DNA from: Alphaproteobacteria bacterium HT1-32
GTDB taxonomy: Bacteria > Pseudomonadota > Alphaproteobacteria > Rhodospirillales > HT1-32
Assembly (NCBI GenBank): GCA_009649675.1
Contig: WJPL01000003.1
Span: forward strand, 124,001-188,000
Direction: 5' to 3'
DNA: 64,000 nucleotides
Shown here: positions 28,708 through 39,050 of the stretch, one piece after another
Layout: every line of letters begins with the position of its first letter
Position numbering within the stretch: position 1 is the first letter of the stretch
Program-made: the position numbers and the translations under genes
Notes under the pieces: generated by a model
Told to the model about the DNA's origin: nothing
The model's database searches: none
What the model saw: only the letters and a program-made list of their open reading frames with translations

Positions 28708-29546
28708 CTGTCAAACGCAGCGAACTTCTGACCCGGACGCTGTCCGCTGCTGTTCTTATCCCGGCGGTCATCGCGCTCGACTGGCTTGGGGGCGTCTGGT
28801 TCAACCTGTTCGTCACCCTGCTTGCCGTTCTTCTGGCCGTTGAATGGGACAAACTGATTGATACTGGTGCTGGTGGAGACCGCGGCGTTCGGCGCATCGG
28901 GTTTGGTCTCGCCGCCGTCTGCGCTTTCTCAACCGCCTATGTTGGCCTCAGCTATGATCGCACCGGCGGCCCACCTGATCTGGTGCTACTTGCCAGTCTG
29001 ATCGTCGCCGGGGCTGCGCTGGTCTGGATTGAACAGAAAATACGCCGCCGTGCCAGACCGCTGCTGCGGGCGGCAGGTGTCTTCTATATCTGCATTCCGT
29101 CTGCCGCCTTCATCGCCATTCGCAGTGCGGGCGAGGGAGAATTCTGGATACTGTGGCTGTTCGTCGTCATCTGGTCGACCGATATCGGCGCATATGCAGC
29201 CGGGCGCACCCTTGGCGGACCGAAACTTGCCCCCGCCATCAGCCCGAACAAGACCTGGTCCGGCGCCATTGGCGGCGTACTTGCCGCAATCATTCTGTCT
29301 GCACCACTTTCCATCTTCCTGAAAGACCTCGACCTGAATGTCGCCATCTTTCTGGCGTTAGGCTTGTCTGTGGTGTCACAAATCGGCGATCTGGTGGAAT
29401 CCGGATTGAAAAGGCGGCTTGGTGTGAAGGATTCAGGATCAATCATTCCCGGACATGGCGGTCTGTTTGACCGTCTTGACGGATTACTCTTTGCCGCACC
29501 GGTTGCCCTGTGTGCGCAACTCATTATTTTTTCCATGACTGTCTGA
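28704..29546 (+). CDS. cdsA: phosphatidate cytidylyltransferase
   Basis: A 280-residue membrane enzyme that makes CDP-diacylglycerol from phosphatidate and CTP. About seven or eight helices; the family signature is complete near the C-terminus: [20 protein letters not shown] followed by GLFDRLDG, and [12 protein letters not shown] precedes it. The start is GTG at 28704, inside the uppS stop (GTGA), which implies translational re-initiation. Dxr follows after 12 bases. Confidence 0.95.
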   Translation: MTVKRSELLTRTLSAAVLIPAVIALDWLGGVWFNLFVTLLAVLLAVEWDKLIDTGAGGDRGVRRIGFGLAAVCAFSTAYVGLSYDRTGGPPDLVLLASLIVAGAALVWIEQKIRRRARPLLRAAGVFYICIPSAAFIAIRSAGEGEFWILWLFVVIWSTDIGAYAAGRTLGGPKLAPAISPNKTWSGAIGGVLAAIILSAPLSIFLKDLDLNVAIFLALGLSVVSQIGDLVESGLKRRLGVKDSGSIIPGHGGLFDRLDGLLFAAPVALCAQLIIFSMTV

Positions 29547-29558
29547 CTGAATACCGCC

Positions 29559-30752
29559 ATGACCGATCAAAGAAAGTCCACTCACACGCAGCCCAAAAGC
29601 CTGTCCATCCTCGGCTCGACCGGGTCTGTCGGTTGCAGCACACTCGACCTTGTCGGACGGCAGCCGGAACAGTTCACGATCCGGGCGCTGACAGCCAATT
29701 CGAATGTGGAACAGCTCGCTGCACAGGCAAAGGCACATTCAGCGGAACTGGCTGTTGTTGCCGATGACAGCAGCTACGACGCTCTGAAAGCTGCGCTTTC
29801 CGGAACCGGCATCCGCGCAGCAGCAGGCGTTGAAGGGCTTGCCGAAGCGGCGGCGCTTCAATCCGACATGGTGATGGCCGCCATTGTCGGCGCAGCCGGG
29901 CTGACACCAACCCTTATTGCCGCAGAACGCGGTGCTGACGTGGCACTTGCAAACAAGGAATGCCTGGTTTGCTCCGGAGATATTCTTCTCGACGCCATGA
30001 AGCGGGGAGGCGGCGCTCTGCTGCCCGTCGATTCTGAACATAACGCTATTTTTCAGGTATTTGATTTCGAGAAGCCGGAAGGCATCGAGAAGATCATCCT
30101 GACCGCTTCCGGAGGGCCTTTCCGTGCGGCATCGCTGGCGGAAATGAAACAGATGACGCCGAAGCAGGCGGTCGCACATCCAAACTGGAGCATGGGCGCC
30201 AAGATATCCGTTGATTCTGCAACCATGATGAACAAAGGGCTGGAACTGATTGAAGCATTTCATCTTTTCCCGGTTACCGGCGACCAGATAGAAATTGTGG
30301 TTCATCCGCAATCTGTCATCCACAGCATGGTCGGCTATGTTGACGGCTCGGTTCTCGCACAGCTCGGATCGCCCGACATGCGTACTCCGATTGCCTATGC
30401 GCTGGCCTGGCCGGAACGCATGAACGCCCCGGTTCCCCGGCTGGATTTTTCCGTCGTTACAAGTCTGACCTTTGAACAGCCGGACACCGTCCGGTTTCCG
30501 GCATTGCGTCTGGCCCGCGAGGCACTGAATGCCGGCGGCGGGGTGCCGACGGTGCTGAATGCTGCCAATGAAGTCGGCGTGGCGCATTTCCTCAAATCAA
30601 AGATCGGGTTTCTGGATATCTCGGCAATTGTCGAGGAATGCATGCAGCGTATCGGCGAAACGAAAGTCGACAGTATCGAGGCCATCAAGGAACTCGATGC
30701 TACTGCGCGCCGCGTCGCAGAAACACTTGCTGCCGAATGCGTTGCAGCCTGA
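29559..30752 (+). CDS. dxr: 1-deoxy-D-xylulose 5-phosphate reductoisomerase
   Basis: A 397-residue NADPH enzyme of the MEP isoprenoid pathway, which supplies the substrate of UppS. Seen: the nucleotide loop LGSTGSVG (residues ~14-21), the metal/substrate segment LPVDSEHNAIFQ, TASGGPFR, and the C-terminal HPNWSMGAKISVDSATMMNK region. Length and order uppS-cdsA-dxr-rseP are standard. Confidence 0.96.
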   Translation: MTDQRKSTHTQPKSLSILGSTGSVGCSTLDLVGRQPEQFTIRALTANSNVEQLAAQAKAHSAELAVVADDSSYDALKAALSGTGIRAAAGVEGLAEAAALQSDMVMAAIVGAAGLTPTLIAAERGADVALANKECLVCSGDILLDAMKRGGGALLPVDSEHNAIFQVFDFEKPEGIEKIILTASGGPFRAASLAEMKQMTPKQAVAHPNWSMGAKISVDSATMMNKGLELIEAFHLFPVTGDQIEIVVHPQSVIHSMVGYVDGSVLAQLGSPDMRTPIAYALAWPERMNAPVPRLDFSVVTSLTFEQPDTVRFPALRLAREALNAGGGVPTVLNAANEVGVAHFLKSKIGFLDISAIVEECMQRIGETKVDSIEAIKELDATARRVAETLAAECVAA

Positions 30753-30766
30753 AACGGAGTTAGAAG

Positions 30767-31852
30767 ATGGACGTACTGACCGGCACCATTCTGCCCTTCC
30801 TGGTATTGCTGACGATCCTCGTCTTCGTGCACGAACTGGGGCATTACTATGTCGCACGCCGCTGTGGCGTGCGGGTGCAGGCCTTTTCCATCGGCTTCGG
30901 ACCGGAACTGATCGGCTGGCATGACCGGGCAGGGACACGCTGGAAGATCAGTGCCATACCGCTTGGCGGATATGTGAAAATGTTCGGTGACTCCGATGCA
31001 ACAAGCTCCAGAGCAGATAACTCGACATCGATGACACCAGAGGAAGTTGCAGTTTCCTTCCATCATAAGTCTCTGCGTCAACGGTCTGCCATTGTTGCTG
31101 CAGGACCAATCGCCAACTTCATCTTTGCGATATTCCTGCTCGCCGTTTTGTACGCCTTTGTCGGAACACCGACCTATCACACAGACTCTCAGGTGGGGGA
31201 GGTCATTGAAGGCTCCGCAGCGGATGCCGCCGGTCTGCAACAGGGCGATCTTATCCGGGAAATCGACAGACAATCCGTCAGCAGCTTTCAGGACCTCCGG
31301 GATATTGTTTCGGTCAATCCCGGGGTTGAACTGACTGTCACCGTGGAACGGGATGGTTTGCAGATACGCCTGCCGGTCACACCGAAACCCTTCGTCACCG
31401 AGAGCGGTACAGAAATCGGTCAGATCGGCATCAGGCCACCGGTCACTTATGAAACCCGTGGTTTGTTCGAATCCGCCTGGCTTGGCGTCGAAAGCACCTA
31501 TCGCCTGACAGAGCAGACCTTGCTGTTCCTCGGACGTATCATCGTCGGCAAGGAATCCTCGGACAATATCGGCGGGCCGATCGGAATTGCCATGGTTTCC
31601 GGTGAAATGGCGAAGCGGGGCGTCGGTGATTACATCTTCTTTGCGGCTCTCCTTTCAATCAATCTCGGCCTTATTAACCTTTTCCCTGTACCTATGCTGG
31701 ATGGTGGGCACTTGGCTTTTTATGCTGCGGAAGCGATAAGAGGGCGTCCGCTGGGTGAAAGAGCACAGGAATATGGTTTTAGATTTGGTCTTGTTTTGAT
31801 ATTGCTGTTATTCGGATTTGCGACTTGGAACGACGTCGGCAGAATCTTCTGA
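30767..31852 (+). CDS. rseP: RIP metalloprotease RseP (site-2 protease)
   Basis: A 361-residue intramembrane zinc protease. HELGH at residues 22-26 in the first helix supplies the zinc ligands and Glu; the third ligand motif LDGGHL is in the penultimate helix. One PDZ domain is evident around residues 125-210 (VGEVIEGSAADAAGLQQGD). The E. coli protein has two PDZ domains and ~450 residues; this shorter single-PDZ form is frequent in alphaproteobacteria. AACGGAGTTAGAAG precedes the ATG. Confidence 0.93.
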   Translation: MDVLTGTILPFLVLLTILVFVHELGHYYVARRCGVRVQAFSIGFGPELIGWHDRAGTRWKISAIPLGGYVKMFGDSDATSSRADNSTSMTPEEVAVSFHHKSLRQRSAIVAAGPIANFIFAIFLLAVLYAFVGTPTYHTDSQVGEVIEGSAADAAGLQQGDLIREIDRQSVSSFQDLRDIVSVNPGVELTVTVERDGLQIRLPVTPKPFVTESGTEIGQIGIRPPVTYETRGLFESAWLGVESTYRLTEQTLLFLGRIIVGKESSDNIGGPIGIAMVSGEMAKRGVGDYIFFAALLSINLGLINLFPVPMLDGGHLAFYAAEAIRGRPLGERAQEYGFRFGLVLILLLFGFATWNDVGRIF

Positions 31853-31895
31853 CAATTATGACGATTATAGAATCAGTTGGAGCGGACAAGTAGTC

Positions 31896-34187
31896 ATGGG
31901 TGGGAAACTTAACACGGTCAGCGCATTGCTGCTGGGTCTCGCATCATGTGCGGCACTTGCGTTTTCGGCTGCGCCCGGTTTCGCGCAATCCCGTCTGATC
32001 GACGAGGTCGTCATTGAAGGCGCGCAGCGCGTCGAACCGGAAACCGTCAAATCCTACATGACTGTACAGCCCGGTGATGACGTACAGAGCCGCCGTGTGG
32101 ATGATTCACTCAAGGCATTGTTTGCGACCGGTCTGTTTGCCGATGTCTCCTTCCGGCTTGATGGCAACCGGCTGGTTGTCACTGTCGTTGAAAACCCGAT
32201 CATCAACCGGATTGCCTTTGAAGGTAACAAGCGCGTCAAAGATGATGTGCTAGAAACCGAGGTTCAGCTTCGCCCCCGTGTCGTCTACAGCCGCACCAAG
32301 GTGCAGAGTGACGTTGAACGGCTGCTTGAAATCTACCGCCGCAGCGGTCGTTTCGCAGCAACTGTCGACCCCAAGGTCATCACACTGGATCAGAACCGTG
32401 TCGATGTGGCATTCGAAATTGATGAAGGCCCGCTGACCACGGTCAGCAGCATTCGCTTTGTCGGCAACAAGACATTCGACGATTCCGACCTGCGGGAACT
32501 TGTCGCCACCAAGGAAGAAGCCTGGTACCGGTTTCTCACCACATCTGACACCTATGATCCTGACCGGCTGACCTTTGACCGGGAATTGCTGCGCCGGTTC
32601 TACATGTCTGAAGGCTTTGCCGATTTTCGGGTACTGTCCGCAATCGCCGAACTGACGCCGGACCGCCGCAGCTTTTTCATCACCATTACGGTGGATGAGG
32701 GACCACGCTATAAATTCGGCACCATTGATATCGTTGCCGATCTTCCGAAGTTCGATAAGTCGATGATCGACCCGGACCTTCTGGCCCCCAGCGACGACTG
32801 GTACAATGCGGATATTGTCGAGAAGACAATTGAAAAGCTTACCGACGCTGTCGGAACGCTGGGATATGCTTTCGTTGAAATTCAGCCTCGTATCCGTCGC
32901 AACAAGGACGAACTGAAGATCGATATCACCTATGAAATTCAGGAAGGCCCCAAGGTCTTCGTTGAACGGGTGAATATCACCGGTAACTTCCGGACACAGG
33001 ACAAGGTTATCCGGCGAGAGGTTCAGCTTGTGGAAGGAGATGCCTTCTCCTCGGCAAAGCTTCGCCGCTCCCGCCAGAGAATTCGGAATCTCGGTTTCTT
33101 TGAGAAGGTTGATGTCCAGCACACACCCGGCTCGAACGAAGGTCAGACCGTCATTGACGTTGAAGTCGCGGAACAGTCTACCGGTGAACTGTCACTGGGT
33201 GCCGGTTTCTCGACCCTTGATGGTCCGCTGGTCGATATTGGTATTCGTGAGCGTAACCTGCTCGGTCGCGGTCAGGATCTGAAGGCATCCGTCACCATTG
33301 CTGCCGAGCGCAGCCAGGTAGACCTCGGTTTTACAGAGCCTTACTTCCTGGATCGTGAGCTTGCTGCCGGCTTTGATCTGTTCCGGATTGTCCGTGACCG
33401 GCAAACCGCCAGTTCCTTCGACGAAAAGAACACAGGTGGTCGTCTGCGCGCCGGCTACGTTCTCGCAGATGATCTCACTCACAGCGTCAACTACACGTTT
33501 GAAGCCAAGGAAATCAGTGATCTGGCATCGGATGTTTCGCAGTTCATCGCACGGGATGCCGGCACCAGTTATGTTTCCTCTGTCGGCCACCGGCTGACTT
33601 ATGACAAACGCGACAACCGCATCAAGCCGAAGGATGGCTATGTCACCCGTCTAAGCAATGATCTTGCCGGTCTCGGCGGATCCGTCCGTTATCTCCGGAG
33701 CGTCATTGAAGGACAGCGTTACTTCAACCTGAACGACGATGATGTCATTCTGGAAACCAGCCTGAAGGGTGGTTACATCTTCGGTATCGGTGATGATGTT
33801 CAGGTTCTCGACCGCTTCTTTGTCGGCGGAACCGACCTTCGCGGATTTGCAGATTCCGGTATTTCACCGCGGGATATTGCAACGGATGACGCTCTTGGCG
33901 CCAAGTGGATGTATGCCGGTACGGTTCAGCTGACCTTCCCGCTTGGTCTGCCTTCTGAGCTCGGTATCACGGCGCGCGTCTTCTCTGATTTCGGCAGCAA
34001 CGGCGGTACGGACGACTCTCCGGCCAGCCTGATCAACGACGAGGCTTCTTTCCGTCTCGCCATGGGTGCCGGGATCGGGTGGGAATCTCCGCTGGGTCCG
34101 ATTAATGTCGACGTTGCTGTTCCTGTTCTTGATGAATCATACGACAAGGACGAGCTTATTCGTCTCAGTTTTGGAACGAGGTTCTAA
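31896..34187 (+). CDS. bamA: outer membrane protein assembly factor BamA
   Basis: A 763-residue Omp85 protein that inserts beta-barrels into the outer membrane. Signal peptide 1-30 (cleaved at GFA-QS), five POTRA repeats (about 32-420) and the C-terminal barrel ending in LSFGTRF with the terminal Phe. The VDRFFVGG-like motif DRFFVGGTDLRGF of loop 6 (VRGF/Y family motif, here LRGF) is present. The ATG at 31896 gives the signal peptide; an upstream in-frame start at 31818 overlaps rseP and was not used. skp begins on the stop codon (TAATG). Confidence 0.96.
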   Translation: MGGKLNTVSALLLGLASCAALAFSAAPGFAQSRLIDEVVIEGAQRVEPETVKSYMTVQPGDDVQSRRVDDSLKALFATGLFADVSFRLDGNRLVVTVVENPIINRIAFEGNKRVKDDVLETEVQLRPRVVYSRTKVQSDVERLLEIYRRSGRFAATVDPKVITLDQNRVDVAFEIDEGPLTTVSSIRFVGNKTFDDSDLRELVATKEEAWYRFLTTSDTYDPDRLTFDRELLRRFYMSEGFADFRVLSAIAELTPDRRSFFITITVDEGPRYKFGTIDIVADLPKFDKSMIDPDLLAPSDDWYNADIVEKTIEKLTDAVGTLGYAFVEIQPRIRRNKDELKIDITYEIQEGPKVFVERVNITGNFRTQDKVIRREVQLVEGDAFSSAKLRRSRQRIRNLGFFEKVDVQHTPGSNEGQTVIDVEVAEQSTGELSLGAGFSTLDGPLVDIGIRERNLLGRGQDLKASVTIAAERSQVDLGFTEPYFLDRELAAGFDLFRIVRDRQTASSFDEKNTGGRLRAGYVLADDLTHSVNYTFEAKEISDLASDVSQFIARDAGTSYVSSVGHRLTYDKRDNRIKPKDGYVTRLSNDLAGLGGSVRYLRSVIEGQRYFNLNDDDVILETSLKGGYIFGIGDDVQVLDRFFVGGTDLRGFADSGISPRDIATDDALGAKWMYAGTVQLTFPLGLPSELGITARVFSDFGSNGGTDDSPASLINDEASFRLAMGAGIGWESPLGPINVDVAVPVLDESYDKDELIRLSFGTRF

Positions 34188-34744
34188 TGTCACTTAAGTC
34201 ACTCGCCATCGCCGTTGTTCTCGCCGCTCTTGCCTTCACGCCGGTCAAGACGGCTTTCGCACAGGCCGATGGCCCGAAAGCCGTTACCATTGCCCTGATC
34301 GACTATCAGCGCCTGCTGCGTGAATCCAAGGGCATGCAGGATGCTGCCAAGCAGATCAATGCCAAGGGCAAGGAACTCGAAACTGTTATCAAGAACCGGC
34401 AGAAAGAACTGCAGGCTGCTGAAACTGAACTGAAGCGCCAGCGTACCGTCCTGTCCCCGGAAGCCTTTCAGAAACGCCGGGCTGATTTCGAGAAAGACGT
34501 TGCAGAATTCAATCGCCTGCAGAAACGCAGTGCAGATCAGATTACGGCCGCCAATCAGCAATCTCTGAAGGCCGCAGATCAGCAGATTTTCATCTCAGCC
34601 CAGGAAATCGCAAAAGCCAACAACATCACACTGATCCTGCGGCGTTCAAACGTCTATATGGCTGCAGAAGCCATGGATATTACGGACAATGTACTGGCCG
34701 AACTGGACAAGAAGATGCCAACCCTGAAACTGAATTTCAAATAG
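34187..34744 (+). CDS. skp: periplasmic chaperone OmpH/Skp family
   Basis: A 185-residue exported chaperone that holds unfolded outer-membrane proteins for BamA. Signal peptide 1-25 (VKTAFA-QA). The mature protein has the long helical hairpin with Lys/Gln/Glu-rich coiled-coil arms (about 45-125). Sequence similarity in this family is low, and identification also rests on position between bamA and lpxD. The start overlaps the bamA stop by one base. Confidence 0.9.
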   Translation: MSLKSLAIAVVLAALAFTPVKTAFAQADGPKAVTIALIDYQRLLRESKGMQDAAKQINAKGKELETVIKNRQKELQAAETELKRQRTVLSPEAFQKRRADFEKDVAEFNRLQKRSADQITAANQQSLKAADQQIFISAQEIAKANNITLILRRSNVYMAAEAMDITDNVLAELDKKMPTLKLNFK

Positions 34745-34751
34745 CACCGGG

Positions 34752-35771
34752 ATGGCAGACCCACGGTTTTTTGAAAAAGCAGGACCGTTCGCGGCATCAA
34801 AACTTGCAGAACTGATCGGGGGAGAGGTCGTCGGCGGCTCGCCGGACGCGCTGTTCGATGATGTTGCGGCCTTGAAGCTTGCTGGTCCCGGCACAGTCTC
34901 CTTTCTGGACAATCCAAAATATGTTGATGACTTCCGGTCTACAAAAGCCGGAGCCTGCATCATACATCCGGATCGCACAGGAGATGCCCCGGCAGGCTGT
35001 ATCTTACTGACCTGCAGTGATCCATACCGGGCCTATGCGAAAGTTGCCGCAGCCTTTTATCCGGAGAGCATCGGAGATCCGGAGATATCGGCCTCGGCAA
35101 TTGTCCATGCGAGCGCACGGGTGGGTGAGGGATGCGTCATACATCCGGGTGCGGTGATTGGTTCCGGGGCGGTGATTGGCCCTCACTGCTCAATCGGTGC
35201 GAACACTGTCATTGAAAGCGGTGTCGAAATCGGTGCGGGATGCCAGATTGCGGCGAACGTCACGATCTCTCATGCCATTATCGGTAACCGTGTACGACTG
35301 CTGCCCGGTGTCCGGATCGGGCAGGACGGCTTCGGCTATGCGATGGGCCCTGCCGGTCATCTCCGTGTCCCGCAGCTTGGGCGGGTCCTGATTGAAGATG
35401 GCGTTGAAATTGGCTCGAACACTTGCGTCGACCGTGGTGCCGGGCCGGATACGGTGATCGGCGCGGGCACCATCATCGATAACCTTGTCCAGATCGCCCA
35501 TAATGTGGTGATCGGGCAGGGCTGCGTTATCGTATCGCATGTCGGCATTTCGGGCAGCACTGAACTCGGACGAGGCGTGGTCCTGGCCGGGCAGGTTGGA
35601 ATTGCCGGACATCTGAAGATTGGCGACGGCGCGAGAGTGGCCGCGCAATCCGGGGTCATGCATGATATACCGGCTGGCGAGGAATGGTTTGGCTCGCCCG
35701 CTCAGCCGAAGAAAGAAGCCATTCGGCAACTCATATGGGTCAAACGAAACAGCGGCAGGGGAAAGTCGTGA
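34752..35771 (+). CDS. lpxD: UDP-3-O-acylglucosamine N-acyltransferase
   Basis: A 339-residue enzyme, third step of lipid A synthesis. N-terminal uridine-binding domain (about 1-105), then a left-handed beta-helix of hexapeptide repeats ([20 protein letters not shown]... from ~112), and a C-terminal helix. The catalytic His lies in the [10 protein letters not shown] segment. It overlaps fabZ by 4 bases (GTGA). Confidence 0.96.
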   Translation: MADPRFFEKAGPFAASKLAELIGGEVVGGSPDALFDDVAALKLAGPGTVSFLDNPKYVDDFRSTKAGACIIHPDRTGDAPAGCILLTCSDPYRAYAKVAAAFYPESIGDPEISASAIVHASARVGEGCVIHPGAVIGSGAVIGPHCSIGANTVIESGVEIGAGCQIAANVTISHAIIGNRVRLLPGVRIGQDGFGYAMGPAGHLRVPQLGRVLIEDGVEIGSNTCVDRGAGPDTVIGAGTIIDNLVQIAHNVVIGQGCVIVSHVGISGSTELGRGVVLAGQVGIAGHLKIGDGARVAAQSGVMHDIPAGEEWFGSPAQPKKEAIRQLIWVKRNSGRGKS

Positions 35772-36244
35772 AAGACGAAACAATTCAGGAAACGGGCAAC
35801 CTGCTCACCAGCGTTGACATCAACCGCATCATGGAAATGATCCCGCACCGGTATCCTTTCCTGCTGATCGACCGGGTTGAGGATATCGATCCCGGCGAGA
35901 GTGCCGTTGGCGTTAAGAACGTCACCATCAATGAGCAGATTTTTGCCGGACATTTTCCATCCCGGCCGATCTTTCCCGGCGTACTTATCATCGAAGCCAT
36001 GGCACAGACTGCTGCTGTCATGGTGGTACATACACTTGGCGCCGATGCCGAAGGCAAACTGGTTTATTTCATGTCGATTGACGGCGCAAAATTCCGCAAA
36101 CCGGTGGAACCCGGTGACCAGTTGCATATTCATGTTCGTAAAGACCGCGCCCGCGGGGCGGTATGGCGGTTTGACTGTGAAGCCAGAGTGATGGGAAAGC
36201 TGGTCGCCGAAGCAAAGGTCGCAGCCATGATTGTCGACAGCTGA
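35768..36244 (+). CDS. fabZ: 3-hydroxyacyl-[acyl-carrier-protein] dehydratase FabZ
   Basis: A 158-residue hotdog-fold dehydratase of fatty acid synthesis. Seen: [17 protein letters not shown] with the catalytic His, and [20 protein letters not shown] with the catalytic Glu. The start was set at GTG 35768: AGGGGA lies 5 bases upstream and the codon overlaps the lpxD stop. An in-frame ATG at 35735 inside lpxD would add 11 residues and lacks a ribosome site. It sits between lpxD and lpxA as in most Gram-negative bacteria. Confidence 0.95.
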   Translation: MKDETIQETGNLLTSVDINRIMEMIPHRYPFLLIDRVEDIDPGESAVGVKNVTINEQIFAGHFPSRPIFPGVLIIEAMAQTAAVMVVHTLGADAEGKLVYFMSIDGAKFRKPVEPGDQLHIHVRKDRARGAVWRFDCEARVMGKLVAEAKVAAMIVDS

Positions 36245-36245
36245 T

Positions 36246-37043
36246 ATGAGCAACATTCATTCCACGGCTGTCATCGAAAAAGGCGCTGTCATTGATGACA
36301 ACGCGAAGGTCGGGCCATTTTGTGTTATTGGCCCTGACGTGACCATTGGTGCCGGAACCGTGCTGCACAGCCATGTTGCTGTCGCCGGGCGGACAACCAT
36401 CGGCAAAGACAACAATATCTTTCCTTTTGCCTCCATCGGTCATGCCCCGCAGGACCTCAAATACCGGGGCGAGCCATCGGAAGTCATTATTGGCGACCGC
36501 AATGTGATTCGTGAGCAGGTAACAATCAATCCGGGCACAGAAGGCGGTGGCATGAAAACCAGCGTCGGCAATGACTGCCTGATCATGGTTGCAGCCCACG
36601 TCGCCCATGATTGCCAGGTTTCCAACAACGCCATTCTGGTCAACAACGCCACACTGGCCGGACATGTCAGTATCGGTGAATTTGCCATCATCGGCGGATT
36701 GTCAGCGGTGCATCAGTTCGTCCGCATCGGCAAACATGCAATGATCGGCGGATGCAGCGGCGTCGAAAATGATGTCATCCCCTATGGTTCTGTCCTTGGA
36801 AACCGCGCACATCTTGCCGGGCTTAATCTTGTCGGCCTGAAACGTCGTGGTTTTTCCCGCGATGTCATTCACGATCTTCGCAATGCCTACCGGCTGCTTT
36901 TTGCACCGGAAGGAACTCTCGGCGAACGGCTGGTTGATGTGGCCGAACTGTTTGGTGAGAACGAACCGGTCATGGACATTGTCAATTTCATTGGCGAGCA
37001 GTCGTCCCGGGCGATTTGCCAGCCTTTGAACGAGAATGCGTAA
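36246..37043 (+). CDS. lpxA: acyl-ACP--UDP-N-acetylglucosamine O-acyltransferase
   Basis: A 265-residue left-handed beta-helix enzyme catalysing the first step of lipid A synthesis. Hexapeptide repeats run from the N-terminus (IHSTAVIEKGAVID) to about residue 190; the catalytic His is in the MVAAHVAHDCQV segment. A C-terminal helical domain follows (RRGFSRDVIHDLRNAYRLLF). The ATG at 36246 is one base after the fabZ stop; a TTG at 36231 in the same frame was rejected. It overlaps lpxI by 8 bases. Confidence 0.96.
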   Translation: MSNIHSTAVIEKGAVIDDNAKVGPFCVIGPDVTIGAGTVLHSHVAVAGRTTIGKDNNIFPFASIGHAPQDLKYRGEPSEVIIGDRNVIREQVTINPGTEGGGMKTSVGNDCLIMVAAHVAHDCQVSNNAILVNNATLAGHVSIGEFAIIGGLSAVHQFVRIGKHAMIGGCSGVENDVIPYGSVLGNRAHLAGLNLVGLKRRGFSRDVIHDLRNAYRLLFAPEGTLGERLVDVAELFGENEPVMDIVNFIGEQSSRAICQPLNENA

Positions 37044-37851
37044 GATTGGACTGATTGCCGGCGGCGGCACGCTGCCGGTCAGAATCATTGAAGCCTGCAA
37101 GGCTGCCGGTCATCAGATCACCACGGTGGCACTGAGCAATCATGCGGATGATGTGCTGCCTTTTGCCGATGCCGTCTTGAGAATGGGTGCGGCCGGCGAC
37201 ATCATTTCCCATTTTCGGGCTGCCGGTGTCACTGAACTGGTGATGGCCGGTCCTGTAAGACGCCCGTCGCTGAGCGAAATTCGTCCGGATGCCTGGGGTG
37301 CGAAATTCCTGTTCCGGTCCGGTGCCGGCCTGCTGGGTGATGACGGGCTGCTGACCGCCATTGCCAAAGCCCTGGAAAAGGAAGGCTTTCAGGTTATTGG
37401 CGCCGGTGACCTCCTGTCAGATATTCTGGCCGGTGACGGACAACTGGCCGGTCCCTTGCCCGATGCGGAAGCAGAGGCCGACATCAGACGCGGCATCGAC
37501 GTTCTGGCGGCTCTGGCCCCCGTTGATGTCGGTCAGGCGGTTGTCATTCAGGCCGGGCTTGTGCTCGGTGTCGAGGCGGTTGAAGGGACAGACGCCCTGA
37601 TCCGGCGCTGCGGCCTCCTGAAACGGGAAGGGTCCGGACCCGTTCTGATAAAAGCCCCGAAACAACAACAGGATCGTCGTGTCGACCTGCCGACTGTCGG
37701 TCTATCAACCGTTCAGGCGATGATCGAGAACGGTTTTGCCGGTCTCGCCGTCGAAGCCGGTGGAACCATGATCATGGAGCGCGAGGCCGTCATCGAAACG
37801 GCTGACAAGGCCGGTTTCTTCCTGTTCGGGTTTTCACCAGAGGCAGACTAG
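37036..37851 (+). CDS. lpxI: UDP-2,3-diacylglucosamine diphosphatase LpxI
   Basis: A 271-residue enzyme of the LpxI (formerly DUF1009) family that cleaves UDP-2,3-diacylglucosamine to lipid X. Seen: the N-terminal KIGLIAGGGTLP and the second-domain motifs AVVIQAGLVLGVEAVEGTDALI, KAPKQQQDRRVDLPTVG and AVEAGGTMIME. LpxI replaces the metallophosphatase LpxH in alphaproteobacteria and lies between lpxA and lpxB here, which supports the call. Confidence 0.95.
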   Translation: MRKIGLIAGGGTLPVRIIEACKAAGHQITTVALSNHADDVLPFADAVLRMGAAGDIISHFRAAGVTELVMAGPVRRPSLSEIRPDAWGAKFLFRSGAGLLGDDGLLTAIAKALEKEGFQVIGAGDLLSDILAGDGQLAGPLPDAEAEADIRRGIDVLAALAPVDVGQAVVIQAGLVLGVEAVEGTDALIRRCGLLKREGSGPVLIKAPKQQQDRRVDLPTVGLSTVQAMIENGFAGLAVEAGGTMIMEREAVIETADKAGFFLFGFSPEAD

Positions 37852-37854
37852 ACA

Positions 37855-39030
37855 ATGCCGGTGGTTTATCTGATAGCCGGTGAAACCTCAGGCGATGTTC
37901 TGGGGGGACGGCTGATGAAGGCCCTGCAGGCACATGCAGGGGACGCTGACCTGAAATTCTGCGGGGTAGGGGGCGAGACCATGGCTGCTGCCGGTCTCGA
38001 CAGCCTGTTTCCAATGTCGGAACTCAGCCTGATGGGTATCGCCGAAATTCTGCCCCATATACCGCGATTGCTGAAACGCATCCGACAGACCGCAGCAGAT
38101 ATCCGGGAAGTAAAACCGGATATCGTGATCACCATAGATGCACCGGATTTCTGCTTTCGTGTCCTGAAACAGCTTGGCGATACAGACTTCCCGCTGGTTC
38201 ACTATGTCGCACCGACGGTCTGGGCCTGGAAACCCGGCCGGGCAAAGAAAATTGCAAAATTTCTCGACCATATTCTGACATTACTGCCATTCGAGCCGCC
38301 CTATTTTGAAGCTGTGGGTCTTCCCGCAACCTATGTCGGCCACTCCGCTGTTGAAGATAATCCGATGGGAGCCGACGGTAATGCCTGGCGCAGGGCGCAT
38401 GACATTGATCCGGATGAGCGTCTGCTTTGTCTGCTGCCCGGTAGCCGCCACGCGGAAGTGAGCCGCCTTGGGGCGCCGTTTCTTGATGTCGCCGGAACGC
38501 TCTGGCGTGAGGGACAGATCGACAGGGTTGTCATTCCCGTTGCCCCGTCCGTCCGCGATGCCGTGTCAAAGCTCGCCCAAAGTCAGGACTGCCCGATATA
38601 CCTGTCCGAATGCCCCCAGGACCGCTATCAGGTGTTTGCCGCCTGTAAGGCCGCTCTGGCGGCTTCAGGCACTGTTTCGCTTGAGCTGGCAATGACCGGA
38701 ACCCCGATGGTGATCGGCTACAAGGTTGCCCCGCTTACCGCCTGGATCGTCCGCCAGATGATCCTGACGGACACAGCCGTTCTGCCAAACCTGATCGTCG
38801 GCGACAAATTTGTGCCTGAGTTCATTCAGGATGACTGCACAGCAGAAAACCTGCTCAGCGCGCTGCGTCCACTCATGACGGACAGCCCTGAACGCCAGAA
38901 GCAGATTGATGGTTTCCGGCGTTTCTCAGCAATGATGCATCTTGAGGGTGCCGCCCCCTCAGAACGAGCGGCAGGGGTCGTGCTTGACCTGTTGGCCCGG
39001 CATGGGAATGTTGGGGCAACACCAACCTAA
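37855..39030 (+). CDS. lpxB: lipid-A-disaccharide synthase
   Basis: A 391-residue GT19 glycosyltransferase that joins UDP-diacylglucosamine and lipid X. Seen: LIAGETSGDVLGGRL at the N-terminus, SELSLMGIAEILPHIP, IDAPDFCFR, YVAPTVWAWKPGRAK, LLPGSRHAEVSR, and the C-terminal ASGTVSLELAMTGTPMVIGYK. Length is typical. It starts 3 bases after lpxI and closes the lipid A block; gloA follows after 20 bases. Confidence 0.97.
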   Translation: MPVVYLIAGETSGDVLGGRLMKALQAHAGDADLKFCGVGGETMAAAGLDSLFPMSELSLMGIAEILPHIPRLLKRIRQTAADIREVKPDIVITIDAPDFCFRVLKQLGDTDFPLVHYVAPTVWAWKPGRAKKIAKFLDHILTLLPFEPPYFEAVGLPATYVGHSAVEDNPMGADGNAWRRAHDIDPDERLLCLLPGSRHAEVSRLGAPFLDVAGTLWREGQIDRVVIPVAPSVRDAVSKLAQSQDCPIYLSECPQDRYQVFAACKAALAASGTVSLELAMTGTPMVIGYKVAPLTAWIVRQMILTDTAVLPNLIVGDKFVPEFIQDDCTAENLLSALRPLMTDSPERQKQIDGFRRFSAMMHLEGAAPSERAAGVVLDLLARHGNVGATPT

Positions 39031-39050
39031 AGACCAGAGGAGAGCAGATA

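Noticed and set aside
29739-30587. 282-codon minus-strand open frame opposite dxr
   Set aside because: Fully antisense to a conserved enzyme; composition typical of a shadow frame.
36231-36245. TTG start for lpxA
   Set aside because: The ATG at 36246 gives the family N-terminus and lies one base after the fabZ stop; the TTG would overlap fabZ.
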